Position numbers and translations under genes: made by a program
The notes under the pieces: generated by a model
Seen by the model: the letters and a program-made list of their open reading frames with translations, nothing else
Database searches by the model: none
What the model was told of the DNA's origin: nothing
Assembly: GCA_032622095.1 (NCBI GenBank)
Contig: CP136066.1
Location: 44,777,835 to 44,841,834 of the forward strand
DNA length: 64,000 nucleotides
Direction of reading: 5' to 3'
Source of the DNA: Siphonodentalium dalli
Taxonomy: Eukaryota > Mollusca > Scaphopoda > Gadilida > Siphonodentaliidae
Part shown: positions 12,775 to 23,884 of the stretch, piece after piece
Layout: every line of letters begins with the position of its first letter
Numbering within the stretch: position 1 is the stretch's first letter

Positions 12775-13283
12775 TTTTACGAATTGTTTTATTAAACAGT
12801 TAGATAGTTCATGACTGAAGCAACAGCATGTAGGACAGTTCAGACTGGAACTTACGTTGAGCGTTTCTTCAATCAATTCGTATTAATGCATATATTATAA
12901 TGCATGCTGTTTTGTAGGACCAACTGTTGAATGTTCTCCTACCTTCGATCAACTATTTAGAGGTACACAACCTCAAATGGGTAACCAGACAAATCGGCTC
13001 ACAAAAGTCGTCCAATCATGCAATATCGAGCTGGGATTATCGCCTATATACTGTACGTGAACAGGCAAAACTATAAGGAATATATACTATACATGTGGGT
13101 TCTTTTTCAGTGTTATAAAGGTTGGGACTTCAAACAATTCTTAAGTTGTGAACTGGTGGTATATATACTCTGTACGGTCGTAACCAGAATTCATGGCACG
13201 ATCTACATTTTACCTGTTGCAAAACTGTCGGTTGTAACAGAACAAAATAATCTAGAAAAGAATAAACTGGTGGCGGAATTGTA
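12775..13283 (+). promoter_or_regulatory. Probable upstream/5' UTR region of gene 1
   Basis: This is the sequence before the gene 1 start codon. A TATATATA stretch at about 13158-13166 lies some 120 bp upstream of the ATG and could serve as a TATA box, but such strings are common in this AT-rich DNA. A stop codon lies close upstream of the ATG. The open frame at 13018-13284 shows no domain. The transcription start cannot be placed. Confidence 0.25.
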
Positions 13284-13568
13284 ATGAGGCCGTTGAGAAG
13301 ATTGCTGGTGTTGCTTGTTCTGCCCATGAACGTCTGCTTGGAGTTTGCCGATGTTCAGAGGATACTCGACCCAAGAACAATTGACATTGTCTCGATGGTG
13401 ACCACATCAAGCATCGCGCGCTGCCGTAAGTTGTGCAGCTACTCCGGATTTTGCCGAGCGCCAGCTTTCAATGTAAAATCTAGGCATTGCTACCTGCTTT
13501 CGAATGCTACGGTTGGCATTGTTGCGGCACAACCGGAAGAGAAATCCAGCTTCTTCGGAATACCAGAG
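13284..13568 (+). CDS. Gene 1 exon 1: signal peptide and PAN/apple domain
   Basis: Encodes residues 1-95. The first 20 or so residues form a classic signal peptide (MRPLRR, then LLVLLVLP). The rest resembles a PAN/apple fold, with cysteines at 47, 51, 57 and 69 in the pattern C-x3-C-x5-C-x11-C, as in the core of PAN_1 domains, which mediate protein or carbohydrate contacts outside the cell. There is an N-glycosylation site at Asn74 (N-A-T). The ATG is preceded by an in-frame stop in the 5' sequence. The exon ends at GAG|GTAGGT in phase 0, matching the phase-0 start of exon 2. Base composition is clearly richer in GC than the flanks. The open frame continues past the donor to 13604, but that tail does not fit a domain. 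Confidence 0.75.
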
Positions 13569-14189
13569 GTAGGTCGAACTATATATAGGTCAAGGTTATT
13601 ATAGACGACGTCACCACACCCCTTCTTGGTAAGCGCGATCCAGGTCCTTTTCGTGTTGTATGCGGGAGTCATGCGCGCGCCCCGCTGCTTGTTAGCCGGT
13701 ATATATTCGGATTACTTTATACCCAAATCTTAAATGATATTCGGATTCAAATAAATAACTGGCACCCGACTTAATTTGATGGCGACAAATTGTGGTATTT
13801 GATGGCTAGAATGGACATATGTCGGAAAAAAATTCCAGGCACATATTATGGGGTGGGTGGGTGTCTCTCGTGTCCGAAAAGCAGTTTTGTCCATGTGCCA
13901 AATTGTTTTTCCATTTCTGCAGCTATTGAGTCTTATTTTGCCCTTTGTTATCCTTTTCCGGTTCATGATCTGTATATTTGGCGCTTTATAGTGTTCCCAT
14001 GATAGGTGCGAGTCGTTAAAAACGAGTAAATATATTTTTAAATCTAAATAATTTAAAACGAGCGCGCTACTCCAACAAACGCATCGCTATCGATATGTTA
14101 CAAGGGAGTTCACTATTTCGAATATCTCCTCATTTCTCGCGGCCGTAATTCACACCTGAATCGATTCCTAATGACATTTTCACCTTCCC

Positions 14190-14415
14190 ATTGACTAAGA
14201 AATGTTAGTCATTATTACTCAAGGCTAGTAATTTTGACTAACACATTTGTAGTCTGATTACATAATTAGTCGTTTTGACTAACAATTTCTTAGTCGTTAT
14301 GACTAACACCACCCTAGCCATTATGAATAATTTTCTTTCTTAGTCATTTTGACTAAGCTAAGTTAGTCATCCGGGGGATAAACGTTTGACTAACCTAAGT
14401 TAGTCATATTGACAA
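14190..14415. repeat. Cluster of short TTAGTC/GACTAA palindromes
   Basis: Within about 220 bp of gene 1 intron 1 there are more than ten occurrences of TTAGTC or GACTAA, several paired as palindromes such as TTAGTCGTTTTGACTAA. It resembles the palindromic array at 22930-23660 in design, though not in sequence. Confidence 0.6.
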
Positions 14416-14499
14416 ACTGTTTTCTTCAGTGATATATATCCACGAAGCAGACCACAACCAGGATTAGACCGTGTGCTTAATTTTTCATGTAAAAACATT

Positions 14500-14720
14500 A
14501 AAGACATATTATGGATGCGTGAGTGAATCAGATAAGTTAGTATTCAGGAGATATGCCAACTGGAGGAATCTAGCATTATACTAACATAGCCGAAAATCAA
14601 TGGTAAATATCTACTTCTCGATTCGGGACGCAACTATATATCGGAGTTAATTAACGAAAAAGATTTCGCCATCGAGACTCACTGCATTTAATTAATATAT
14701 AAGAATGACGTCATGTGTTG
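14500..14720. repeat. Dispersed repeat, inverted partner at 22035-22310
   Basis: Reverse complement of 22035-22310: shared blocks include CTCGATTCGGGACGC against GCGTCCCGAATCGAG, GATTTCGCCATCGAGA against TCTCGATGGCGAAATC, and a TTAATTAATATATAAGAATGACG-like end. Fragments of the same family occur at 4855-4905 and 51540-51600. Noncoding. Confidence 0.6.
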
Positions 14721-15014
14721 TCGATTTGGATATAATATTTGAAAAAATAACTTCTTTGAGCTAAATTATTCTCCATATCTATTTGATCACCCCACCAGAG
14801 TGTTTCATATCACTTTAGTCAATCATGCAGACCAGTATTGATATTTTATTTCTTCTCATAGTGTCCTCCAGTATCATTTAAGTTCTGATATAACGTGCAG
14901 TGTGTGGGCTCACAAAATGAATTATCGAACTTTGTTATTGTAACTTAGTATAAATAAACATGAAAATGAGAATTTAGAATTTTTTTTATGTAAATCTATC
15001 TCGATCATATTCAG

Positions 15015-15123
15015 ATCCCGATGAATGCGAGAATAACGTGCAATCGGGACGAGGTTGCTGTGAGGTCCGAGATTGAAGTGAGATCAAAGACTGGACATAG
15101 ATGCATACCTGTCCCCGTCCCAG
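15015..15123 (+). CDS. Gene 1 exon 2: two-cysteine linker
   Basis: A 109-bp exon bounded by an acceptor (CATATTCAG) and a strong donor (CCCAG|GTAGGT). Read in phase 0, continuing exon 1, it encodes residues 96-131, starting IPMNARITCNRDE and ending HRCIPVPVP, with cysteines at 104 and 125. It exits in phase 1, exactly what the lectin exon needs (joint codon GTC, Val132). The peptide matches no domain that I recognise and is probably a spacer or the end of the PAN module. The phase fit on both sides is the main evidence. Its last 30 or so bases and its donor are the founding copy of the 58-bp satellite. Confidence 0.6.
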
Positions 15124-17066
15124 GTAGGTTTCAGCTAATGTCGGCTGGACAAAGATGCACACCTGTCCCCTTCCTAGGTAGGTTTCAACTGACTAAGGTC
15201 GGCTGGACAAAGATGCATACCTGTCCCCATCACAGGTAGGTTTCAGCTGACTAAGGTCGGCTGGACAAAGATGCATACATGTCCCCTTCCCAGGTAGGTT
15301 TCAACTGACTAAGATCGGCTGGACAAAGATGCATACCTGTCCCCTTCCCAGGTAGGTTTCAGCTAACTAAGGTCGGCTGGACAAAGATGCATACATGTCC
15401 CCTTCCCAGGTAGGTTTCCGCTGACAAAGGTCGGCTGGACAAAGATGCATACATGTACCCATCCCAGGTAGGTTTCAGCTGACTAAGATCGGATGGACAA
15501 AGATGCATACATGTCCCCTTCCCAGGTAGGTTTCAGCTGACTAAGGTCGGCTGGACAAAGATGCATACATGTCCCCTTCCCAGGTAGGTTTCAGCTGACT
15601 AATGTCGGCTGGACAAAGATGCATACATGTCCCCTTCCCAGGTAGGTTTCAGCTAACTAAGGTCGGCTGGACAAAGATGCATACATGTCCCCTTCCCAGG
15701 TAGGTTTCAGCTGACTAAGGTCGGCTGGACAAAGATGCATACCTGTCCCCTTCCCAGGTAGGTTTCAGCTAACTAAGGTCGGCTGGACAAAGATGCACAC
15801 CTGTCCCCGTCCCAGGTAGGTTTCAGCTGACTAAGGTCGACTGGACAAAGATGCACACCTGTCCCCGTCCCAGGTAGGTTTCAGCTGACTAAGGTCGGCT
15901 GGACAAAGATGCACACCTGTCCCCGTCCCAGGTAGGTTTCAGCTGACTAAGGTCGGCTGGACAAAGATGCACACCTGTCCCCGTCCCAGGTAGGTTTCAG
16001 CTGACTAAGGTCGACTGGACAAAGATGCATACCTGTCCCCTTCCCAGGTAGGTTTCATCTGACTAAGGTCGGCTGGACAAAGATGCACACCTGTCCCCGT
16101 CCCAGGTAGGTTTCATCTGACTAAGGTCGGCTGGACAAAGATGCATACCTGTCCCGTCCCAGGTAGGTTTCAGCTGACAAAAGTCGGCTGGACAAAGATG
16201 CACACCTGTCCCCGTCCCAGGTAGGTTTCAGCTGACTAAGGTCGGCTGGACAAAGATGCATACCTGTCCCCGTCCCAGGTAGGTTTCAGCTGACAAAAGT
16301 CGGCTGGACAAAGATGCACACCTGTCCCCGTCCCAGGTAGGTTTCAGCTGACTAAGGTCGGCTGGACAAAGATGCATACCTGTCCCCTTCCCAGGTAGGT
16401 TTCATCTGACTAAGGTCGGCTGGACAAAGATGCACACCTGTCCCCGTCCCAGGTATGTTTCATCTGACTAAGGTCGGCTGGACAAAGATGCATACCTGTC
16501 CCGTCCCAGGTAGGTTTCAGCTGACTAAGGTCGGCTGGACAAAGATGCACACCTGTCCCCTTCCCATGTAGGTTTCAGCTGACTAAGGTCGGCTGGACAA
16601 AGATGCATACCTGTCCCCATCCCATGTAGGTTTCAGCTGACTGAGGTCGGCTGGACAAAGATGCATACCTGTCCCCATCCCAGGTAGGTTTCAGCTGACT
16701 AAGGTCGGCTGGACAAAGATGCATACCTGTCCCCGTCCCAGGTAGGTTTCAGCTGACTAAGGTCGGCTGGACAAAGATGCATACATGTCCCCTTCCCAGG
16801 TAGGTTTCAGCTGAATAAGGTCGGCTGGACAAAGATGCATACCTGTCCCCTTCCCAGGTAGGTTTCAGCTAACTAAGGTCGGCTGGACAAAGATGCATAC
16901 ATGTCCCCTTCCCAGGTAGGTTTCAGCTAACTAAGGTCGGCTGGACAAAGATGCATACCTGTCCCCTTCCCAGGTAGGTTTCAGCTAACTAAGGTCGGCT
17001 GGACAAAGATGCATACATGTCCCCTTCCCAGGTAGGTTTCAGCTAACTAAGGTCGGCTGGACAAAT
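15090..17066. repeat. 58-bp satellite built from the exon 2 end and its splice donor
   Basis: About 34 tandem copies of a 58-bp unit, consensus GGACAAAGATGCATACCTGT, CCCCGTCCCAGGTAGGTTTC, AGCTGACTAAGGTCGGCT. The first copy is the 3' end of exon 2, so each unit repeats a CCCAG|GTAGGT donor-like site and a TTTCAG. Copies differ at a few positions (CATACC, CACACC or CATACA; CTTCCC, CGTCCC or CATCCC). The second donor is 54 bp after the first, the others mostly 58 bp apart. One further partial copy lies beyond the inserted MITE at about 17872-17912. Confidence 0.95.
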
Positions 17067-17069
17067 ATA

Positions 17070-17869
17070 CCTTACTCGTACTTAAATTCGCGCAGTAGTA
17101 TGTTTCGTGCACCAGTGCGCGAATTTAAGACTGAGCGAAAAATAGAACGACTCTGAATTTAAATTATATCATAGGGGAAAAAAAGAGAGCTAAGTTGATG
17201 GGTGACATACATTACGAAACGTTGGACACTGAATAGACAATTACATGTACGCCTATGAACGGAGGCATTATGTTTACATTCGGTCAACCAATATAAAAAA
17301 CTCAAACGCATTACTCAATAACAAGCGACATACACATCATGGTGACGTCGAAATGTTGAAATGCTTGTAAGAAATCCACAGATTCTAGATTGCATGAAAT
17401 TGTGCACGAAAGCACGCCCCCACATTCACCACCCTGGAGTGACACCGTGACCATACAGCCTGAGTTAGCGATGTCAGTACAGACCGTAACCAAGTTCGTG
17501 AAGTTTTGATTTTTCTGAAAACAGAATGATGCCTATACGCGTTGTGGTTTTCTGCTTTCGAGTTCATTGCATCGGTGTTCCGTCCATAACTATTTCAATA
17601 TTAGAATCATTATTTGGAGCATATAAACATCCATCATCGCAACAATTTGATGATGTAGTTATGTTTTACACGATGCTAATTCACCGTGGTCGTGTTTAAT
17701 ATACACATTTATCTTCAGAAACGACTGAAAACTGAAACTGTCATCAGATCCAAGATTTTTACGAAAACGTACATTTTGAATTCGCGGAGATATATGTGCG
17801 CTAATTCAAAGTGGGCGAATTCAAAAGAGAGCGAAACATAGTATTGCGCGAATTTAAACACGCATAAGG
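17070..17869. mobile_element. 800-bp MITE with TA target duplication
   Basis: The termini are inverted: CCTTACTCGTACTTAAATTC at the left against the complement of TTTAAACACGCATAAGG at the right, continuing through a shared GCGCA and ATGTTTCG for about 40 bp. TA is present immediately outside both ends (17068-17069 and 17870-17871). It splits a unit of the 58-bp satellite, so it is younger than the array. The TA duplication suits a Tc1/mariner-type mobiliser. No transposase frame. Confidence 0.85.
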
Positions 17870-18187
17870 TACCTGTTACCATCTCAGGTATGTTTCAGCT
17901 GACTAAGGTCGGATCATTGGATTCGAGCTTGGCAGAAACACAATCATTGATGCAAGTACATTACCAAAACCCCACGTTATATCCGTAAAATATAAAACGT
18001 TATTCCTACTAATGGATATCACATAAAACCCCTATAATATCATTGAAAAATCCATTACATATTTTCTTATCTGTCACTATAGTGGCTAATAGCTAATAGT
18101 TCAAGCGATAATCACTTTCATTGTATACCTGCGCGCGTGACGTTATTTTGCTTCCGTACCAAAAGATAAACAATTTATATTATATTA

Positions 18188-18258
18188 TTGACAAAATAAT
18201 GTTATTGACAAATGTTATTGACAAATGTTATTGACAAATGTTATTGACAAATGTTACC
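18188..18258. repeat. 13-bp tandem repeat
   Basis: TTATTGACAAATG is repeated about five times; the first copy is variant. Simple slippage-type repeat. Confidence 0.85.
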
Positions 18259-18435
18259 AATAAATAACCAAATAGACGTCAAATAAAGACGACTGTCTTT
18301 CGTGTAGCGCAGTACTGACGTATAGTGGTGAAGCGTCTGAGCCAACATAAGACTTGGATACAGTTTGCGTGTTCTCTACAGAGCTGATGTTGTTAAAAAG
18401 GCATATTCGGCTTTAGTTTTATTCATGTGATATAC

Positions 18436-18590
18436 AAGATCTTCAACTCTTTATGTTGGGATATAAGATGTTATGAAACTCGTTTGATAAATTTGATTCA
18501 CAACTCGTCTACTACTCGTTGTGAATCAAATTTATCAACCTCGTTTCATAAAATCTTATATCCCAACATAACTCGTTGTAGATCATCTAT
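18436..18590. repeat. Hairpin element, copy 1 (relative at 35455-35590)
   Basis: The arms contain TTCAACTC, TATGTTGGGATATAAGAT and AACTCGTTTGATAAATTTGA and come back in reverse complement, ending AACTCGTTG. The centre is ACTCGTCTACTACTCGT. The copy at 35455 is the same hairpin with a shorter centre. Confidence 0.75.
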
Positions 18591-19885
18591 ATCCATGAGT
18601 TGTGAATTATGATGCATTCTGCGGTAAATAAGGGGGAGTTCTGGTGTGAATCTGAGAATCTCTGTCACTTGGTTGACAGTCCGACAGTAAAGAAAGCGTG
18701 TGGTGTATATAAGGAAAACACTCAAAACCGTGGGAACACCACTGAGCCCACCGTGGGTCACAGGCATTCGCGGTGATTTTCCACCGTGACCCACGGTGAA
18801 CTTGAGTGGATCGGATTCAGATGAATAAACAAACGCCCGGGAGACTTGCCGGTGATCACTATATATTTACATATATAGTGTGATCATCACTAAATCCAGC
18901 ATTCCGATTGGTCGGCGCCCACGTGGCTAGTTGCAATTATTTCTCGGTGAACGCTTAACGGCTCATAACTGCAGCCTCATAATTACATCGACACGTCATC
19001 AGTTTCGGAAAGAAGAACGCGTAATGTTTTGGGCGCATTTGGACTAGCGCAGGATTGACTTAATACATCATCGGGTTTCAATATAAAGAGAAATTGTTCC
19101 TGTTAACTTTTGGGCTTGTTTTGTCACGATACACTTTTCGATTTAAATACATTTACAAGTTATGACCACTTACCTCACGGTTATATACATCTCCATAAAA
19201 ACAGTCCACATGACAGTTAATCCTTATATGAATCACCGCGAATCAGAGAGAATCACACAAAATGCCGACATCTACTTGTTCACGCCATAGCGGAAACCCT
19301 TTACTGTAGTTTATTTTGAAATACATACAGTGTATGCTCTACATTTTATATATTATAGTTGATATTTTCAAAATGACAGAATTATTAATTAGTTACATGC
19401 AAGTATCAATAAATAAACAATTTGTTATTTTTGGATCGTTTCCGTCTCTCGATCACTTATTGTGAATTTTAAATGCAAGTGGACCATCGCAAACTTTGTA
19501 GTGTGCGATCTAATTATAACAGTCAGTGGTTACTGTCAAACTCTGGTGATTTCCAATGGTATACACACATACACAGACACCCGTTATCGACTTGGAGTAT
19601 TTGGAAACTTCTTGCCGGGAACCCGAGTCATTCTCAAGAACTGAACAACCTAGCTCTATTACTGATGGTAAGGCAAATAATGTGCGGCATAATGCTGTCA
19701 TAAAAATCTAACTGATTGCCTGGTTTCCGCCGTCCACTCTGTTTAATTCATAAACTACATTATATAGGGCCGTCGCGACCTCACAATATTAATCCGAATT
19801 AGTTTTTCTAACTTGTCCATCAAAGCAAAATCATATAAGGTATCTACACTTAAGTTCACAATTTATACCATTTTCAATTAAAATA
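18590..19885. other. Gene 1 intron sequence with small palindromes
   Basis: No exon seen. Contents include an imperfect palindrome around CCACCGTGACCCACGGTG (18725-18800), a TATATATTTACATATATA hairpin near 18860-18890, and a fragment at 19155-19235 that matches one arm of the palindrome at 53805-53966 (ACAAGTTATGACCACTTACC, GTCCACATGACAGTTAATCC). Confidence 0.5.
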
Positions 19886-20695
19886 TCAATATAGTATAAT
19901 TATTATACCCCCCGCAACGAAGTTAGGGGGGGGTATACTGGAGTCAGCTTGTCCGTCGTCCGTCGTCCGTCCGTCGTCCGTCGTCTGTCGTCCGTCCGTG
20001 GACACAAATTTGTCCGGAGTTTTTCTCAGTCGTTTTTCGATCAATTTCCGTGAAACTTGGTACAGACATCAACCACCATGGGAACCTGTGCACCTGCGAT
20101 TATGATGTCTGTCGGACTTTTTTTGGTGGAGTTATCCCCCATTTTTCGACTTAGAAATTTTTCGCAACATGTAAATTTTGTCCAAGCTTTTATTCCTACA
20201 TTTTTCGGTCAATTTTTTTAAAACGTGGCACCGATATTTAGTACCATGGGAACTTGTGCACCTGCGATTATGACGTCTGTCCGACATTTTTGGGTGGAGT
20301 TATCCCCCTTTTTCGACTTAGAAACTTTATTTTGCAACATGCATAATTTTGTCCGAGCTTTAATTCCTACATTTTTCGGTCAATGTTTTTTAATCTTGGC
20401 ACTCATATTTAGTACCATGGGAACCTGTGCACCTGCGATTATGACGTCTGTCGGACATTTTTTGTGTGGACTTATTCCCCTTTTTCGATTTTTTTTCGCA
20501 ACATACATAATTTTGTCCAAGCTTTTATTCCTACATTTTTCGGTCAATAGGTTTAAGATTAGGATTATGGTTGTGCATCTGCAATGGGACCTGTTATTTT
20601 ATTATTTTAACTAAATGTTTACTGACATGTGAACCATCTTAGTATTTTAAAAACAGGGGGTATCCGTAGTCCCATTGGGACAGTCACACCTCTAG
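19886..20695. mobile_element. Helitron-like element with internal 170-bp repeats
   Basis: Starts with TC after an A and ends in CTAG before a T, with a GTCCCATTGGGAC hairpin 9-10 bases ahead of the CTAG. These are the end features of Helitrons. Inside are a (CGTC/CCGT)n tract, then three copies of a 168-171-bp repeat carrying CCATGGGAACCTGTGCACCT. Noncoding. Confidence 0.6.
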
Positions 20696-20904
20696 TTTAA
20701 CATTGACACCAACCAGCAAACCTGAAACTACATACGCCATCATATTTACTTATTGTATTATTTATTGAGGGGCAGCAGGAAGGAGGCCAGTAGGTCATGC
20801 TGCTCCTGTACAATACTATGAATTCATTTATCAATTCTTTGTTATCTATTCTTATCTATTGTACAAATAAACATATATATCTACATCTACTGAATAGAAC
20901 TACA

Positions 20905-21253
20905 TATAAGAATAATTCATCATGTCCAGCCTTCAAACACCACAACGACAATCAGTTATATCACATACTTTTCTCGTGTAATTCAGCCGAAATCTACAAC
21001 TGAGGTATATTTTCTGATGCGAACTAATTGATCGTCTCGGCATAGAGACTTTCGTATATCTTGACTCCCTCCAACACGATCAACTACAAGAGTTCTTATT
21101 AGGTGGAACTGACTTGTTATTGCCTCCTCAGTCTGTGCAATATAATTGGGGCCGCATAATCATACTCACGGCAACATTTATACACACAGCCTGCCGGGTG
21201 GTGCGATTGCCAGAAGTAAGAGGAAATACACACCAGACCATATCCGTGTGACA
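20905..21253 (+). pseudogene. Decayed 3' end of a LINE reverse-transcriptase ORF
   Basis: One frame reads CPAFKHHNDNQLYHILFSCN, like the C-x(n)-H-x4-C segment at the C-terminus of many non-LTR retrotransposon proteins. After a break, a second frame from about 21028 reads RLGIETFVYLDSL and later LLGGTDLLLP up to a stop at 21253. Tail-like sequence follows to about 21470. The two frames and the early stop show it is dead. The assignment rests on the overall look of the C-terminus, not on catalytic motifs. Confidence 0.45.
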
Positions 21254-21469
21254 CGGTCAACATAATATACTGATATGTGCGGGTGAAAATTCGGACCTGA
21301 CATTCTACAGACTCTGTAAATTTGTATTAATATTATGCATATTCACAATGCACTCTATATATGGTCACAATATATAACCTGTGTGCACATACATGAATGC
21401 TTTGTGTCACACAACAATCTAACTGTATGCTCTTCATGCTGATGGTCAATAAATTATATTGATAGTTCC

Positions 21470-22880
21470 GCCAAGTCTACGAGGTGTGGTACTTTGAAGC
21501 AGTCGGTACTTTGAAGCACGGCGCCCTTTGTTACGCGGTGTTTTTAATATCTTGAGTTCACGACAGTACATTAATTTACAAAGTTATCTATTCTCATGTC
21601 ATGGAATCTGTGAGATGTGGCCTTGTTGATTCCTGCATAGTTTGTTTCAATGTTGTTGGAACTTGTTTTCAGACAAAAACCCGCATAGTTATATAATTTA
21701 AATAATTTCGGCCAAATTTGTGAACTGAATTGGTCACCAGAAGAAAACAAATCTAAGAACCCGTTGTAAACTCGATGAAAACTCGAACCTAACATGGGGT
21801 GCAAACAGAAGTTACTGGAGGGGGGAGGGGGGGGTGCATTTAGAAACTATAGGTGAACACCCACAACAGGGGCCCTCTAGCCACATCCCTGCTAACTCAT
21901 GATTTCCACTGATTTAATCGCTCTGCAGGCTAAACAATTGTATGGTTAAAGTGATGTGGAACACTCCAGTATGGTGATTAAATAGAAAGGAGACTTTTGG
22001 AGTAATTTTTAGAAATAGTATATCCAAATTGACAATACACACCGTCATTCTTATATATGAATTAAATGCAGTGCATGACTCTCGATGGCGAAATCATTTT
22101 CGTTAGTTTATCGCCGATATATAGATGCGTCCCGAATCGAGTAGTAAATATTTACAATTGAGCATAGTTCTGTTCGATGTTTTCTATGGATTGGTACGTT
22201 CGATTTTCGTTTCAAATTTTCGGCGATGTTAGTAGAATGTTACATTCCTTCAGTTGTCATAGTGCCTGAATACTAACTTATCAGTTTTACGCACCCGAAC
22301 AAATACATAATATGTCTTTAATTAAAGATATATTTTTCTATTGATACACGCGTTATCCGCCATCTATGGCTGGTAATTATATTATATTTCAAACGAACTA
22401 CCTAACGTCAAAAAGTATCTACTATTTATGATAAAATCGAAAATTATCCGGAATTTCTATTAAATTTATCGGGGTGAGTGCAAGCTATCCCATTGAGGAA
22501 ACATTCCGCTTTGCGAAATTATGTTTTGAATAGTGGATATCACCATTTAACTGGGAGATATATAGATTCAACTGAGGGAAGATATGTTCATTTATCAAAA
22601 CCGCATGGTCTGGTTTGATGATACCCTCGGGTATGGCGATACCACGTACACGGGGGTGTTATAGGTTTATTTTGGAGTATAAACCGCCATGTATAGATTT
22701 AAATACCTGGTCAATTCACCGTGTTGACAACGCAACGTGATGTAGGCTATGTTTATTTAGAACGGAAATATAAAATGTTTTTCTGTCTTTGTTTGAGATC
22801 TACTCAACAAATCAATTATTCTGAGATTCGTAAAAGCCCGGAATTGATTGGTGTACATAACCCGTTCATCGTATGTCGTA
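21470..22880. other. Gene 1 intron sequence, mostly unassigned
   Basis: Apart from the dispersed repeat copy at 22035-22310 (inverted relative of 14500-14720) I recognise nothing. A short G-rich run lies near 21820-21835. Confidence 0.4.
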
Positions 22881-22884
22881 TTGG

Positions 22885-23735
22885 CGCCATATTATGGAAG
22901 CGTATTGGTGCCACATAAAAATAACAATTTGTCCTAATTAGGAGATCGTAAGTCCTAATTAGGAGATAGTAACTCCTAATTAGGAGATAGCTATGTTCTA
23001 ATTAGGAGATAGTAACTCTTAATTAGGAGATAGTAAGTCCTAATTAGGAGATAGTAAGTCCTAATTAGGAGATAGTAAGTCCTAATTAAGAGATAGTAAG
23101 TCCTAATTAGGAGATAGTATCTCCTAATTAGGAGATAGTATCTCCTTATTAGGCCTTAGTAAGTCCTAATTAGGAGATAGTAACTCCTAATTAGGAGATA
23201 GTAAGTCCTAATTAGGAGATAGTAAGTACTACTTAGGAGATAGTATCTCCTAATTAGGACTTATTATCTCCTAATTAGGCGATAATATCTCCTAATTAGG
23301 AGATACTATGTCCTAATTAGGAGATAATATCTCCTAATTAGGAGATACTATATCCTAATTAGGAGATACTATCTCCCAATTAGGAGATACTAAGTCCTAA
23401 GTAGGAGATACTATGTCTTAATTAGGAGATACTAAGTCCTAATTAGGACTTACTATCTCCTAATTAGGACTTACTATCTCCTAAGTAGGACTTACTATCT
23501 CCTAATTAGGATTTACTATCTCCTAATTAGGACTTACTATCTCCTAATTATGACTTACTATCTCCTAATTAGGACTTACTATCTCATAATTAGGACATAG
23601 CTATCTCCTAATTAGGAGTTACTATCTCCTAATTAGGACTTACGATCTCCTAATTAGGACATACTGGGACCCAAATGTTTATTTTTATGTGGCACCAATA
23701 CGCTTCCGTACCATATAGCGCGGCTATCGTAACTT
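22885..23735. repeat. Mirror-symmetric 20-bp palindrome array inside inverted repeats
   Basis: About 36 copies of CCTAATTAGGAGATAGTAAGT-like units. Each core CCTAATTAGG is itself a palindrome. In the left half units read GATAGTAAGTCC, in the right half GGACTTACTATC, so the whole array is an inverted repeat centred at about 23,260. It is bracketed by inverted arms containing GGAAGCGTATTGGTGCCACA at 22897-22916 and again in reverse complement near 23,690, which suggests a foldback transposon with an expanded core. Confidence 0.9.
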
Positions 23736-23884
23736 ATAAATAACTAGCCGTCCGGGAGCAATAGGGGTGAAGTAACAATTCTCTGTTCAAGTTTGTTTTC
23801 TCTCAGCGGATTGTGATTCTGGACGGTATGTGCATCAGTTTCTAGGTGGGTGTGGAGTTCACACCCTTGAGCATTTCCTATAAC

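Noticed and set aside
15015-15076. Reading DPDECENNVQSGRGCCEVRD, suggesting a calcium-binding EGF-like exon start
   Set aside because: That frame hits a stop after 20 residues and has no fitting donor. The alternative frame uses the same acceptor, runs to a strong CCCAG|GTAGGT donor and fits the phases of both neighbouring exons.
22930-23660. CRISPR-like regular array
   Set aside because: Repeats are continuous 20-bp palindromes without unique spacers, in an animal genome.
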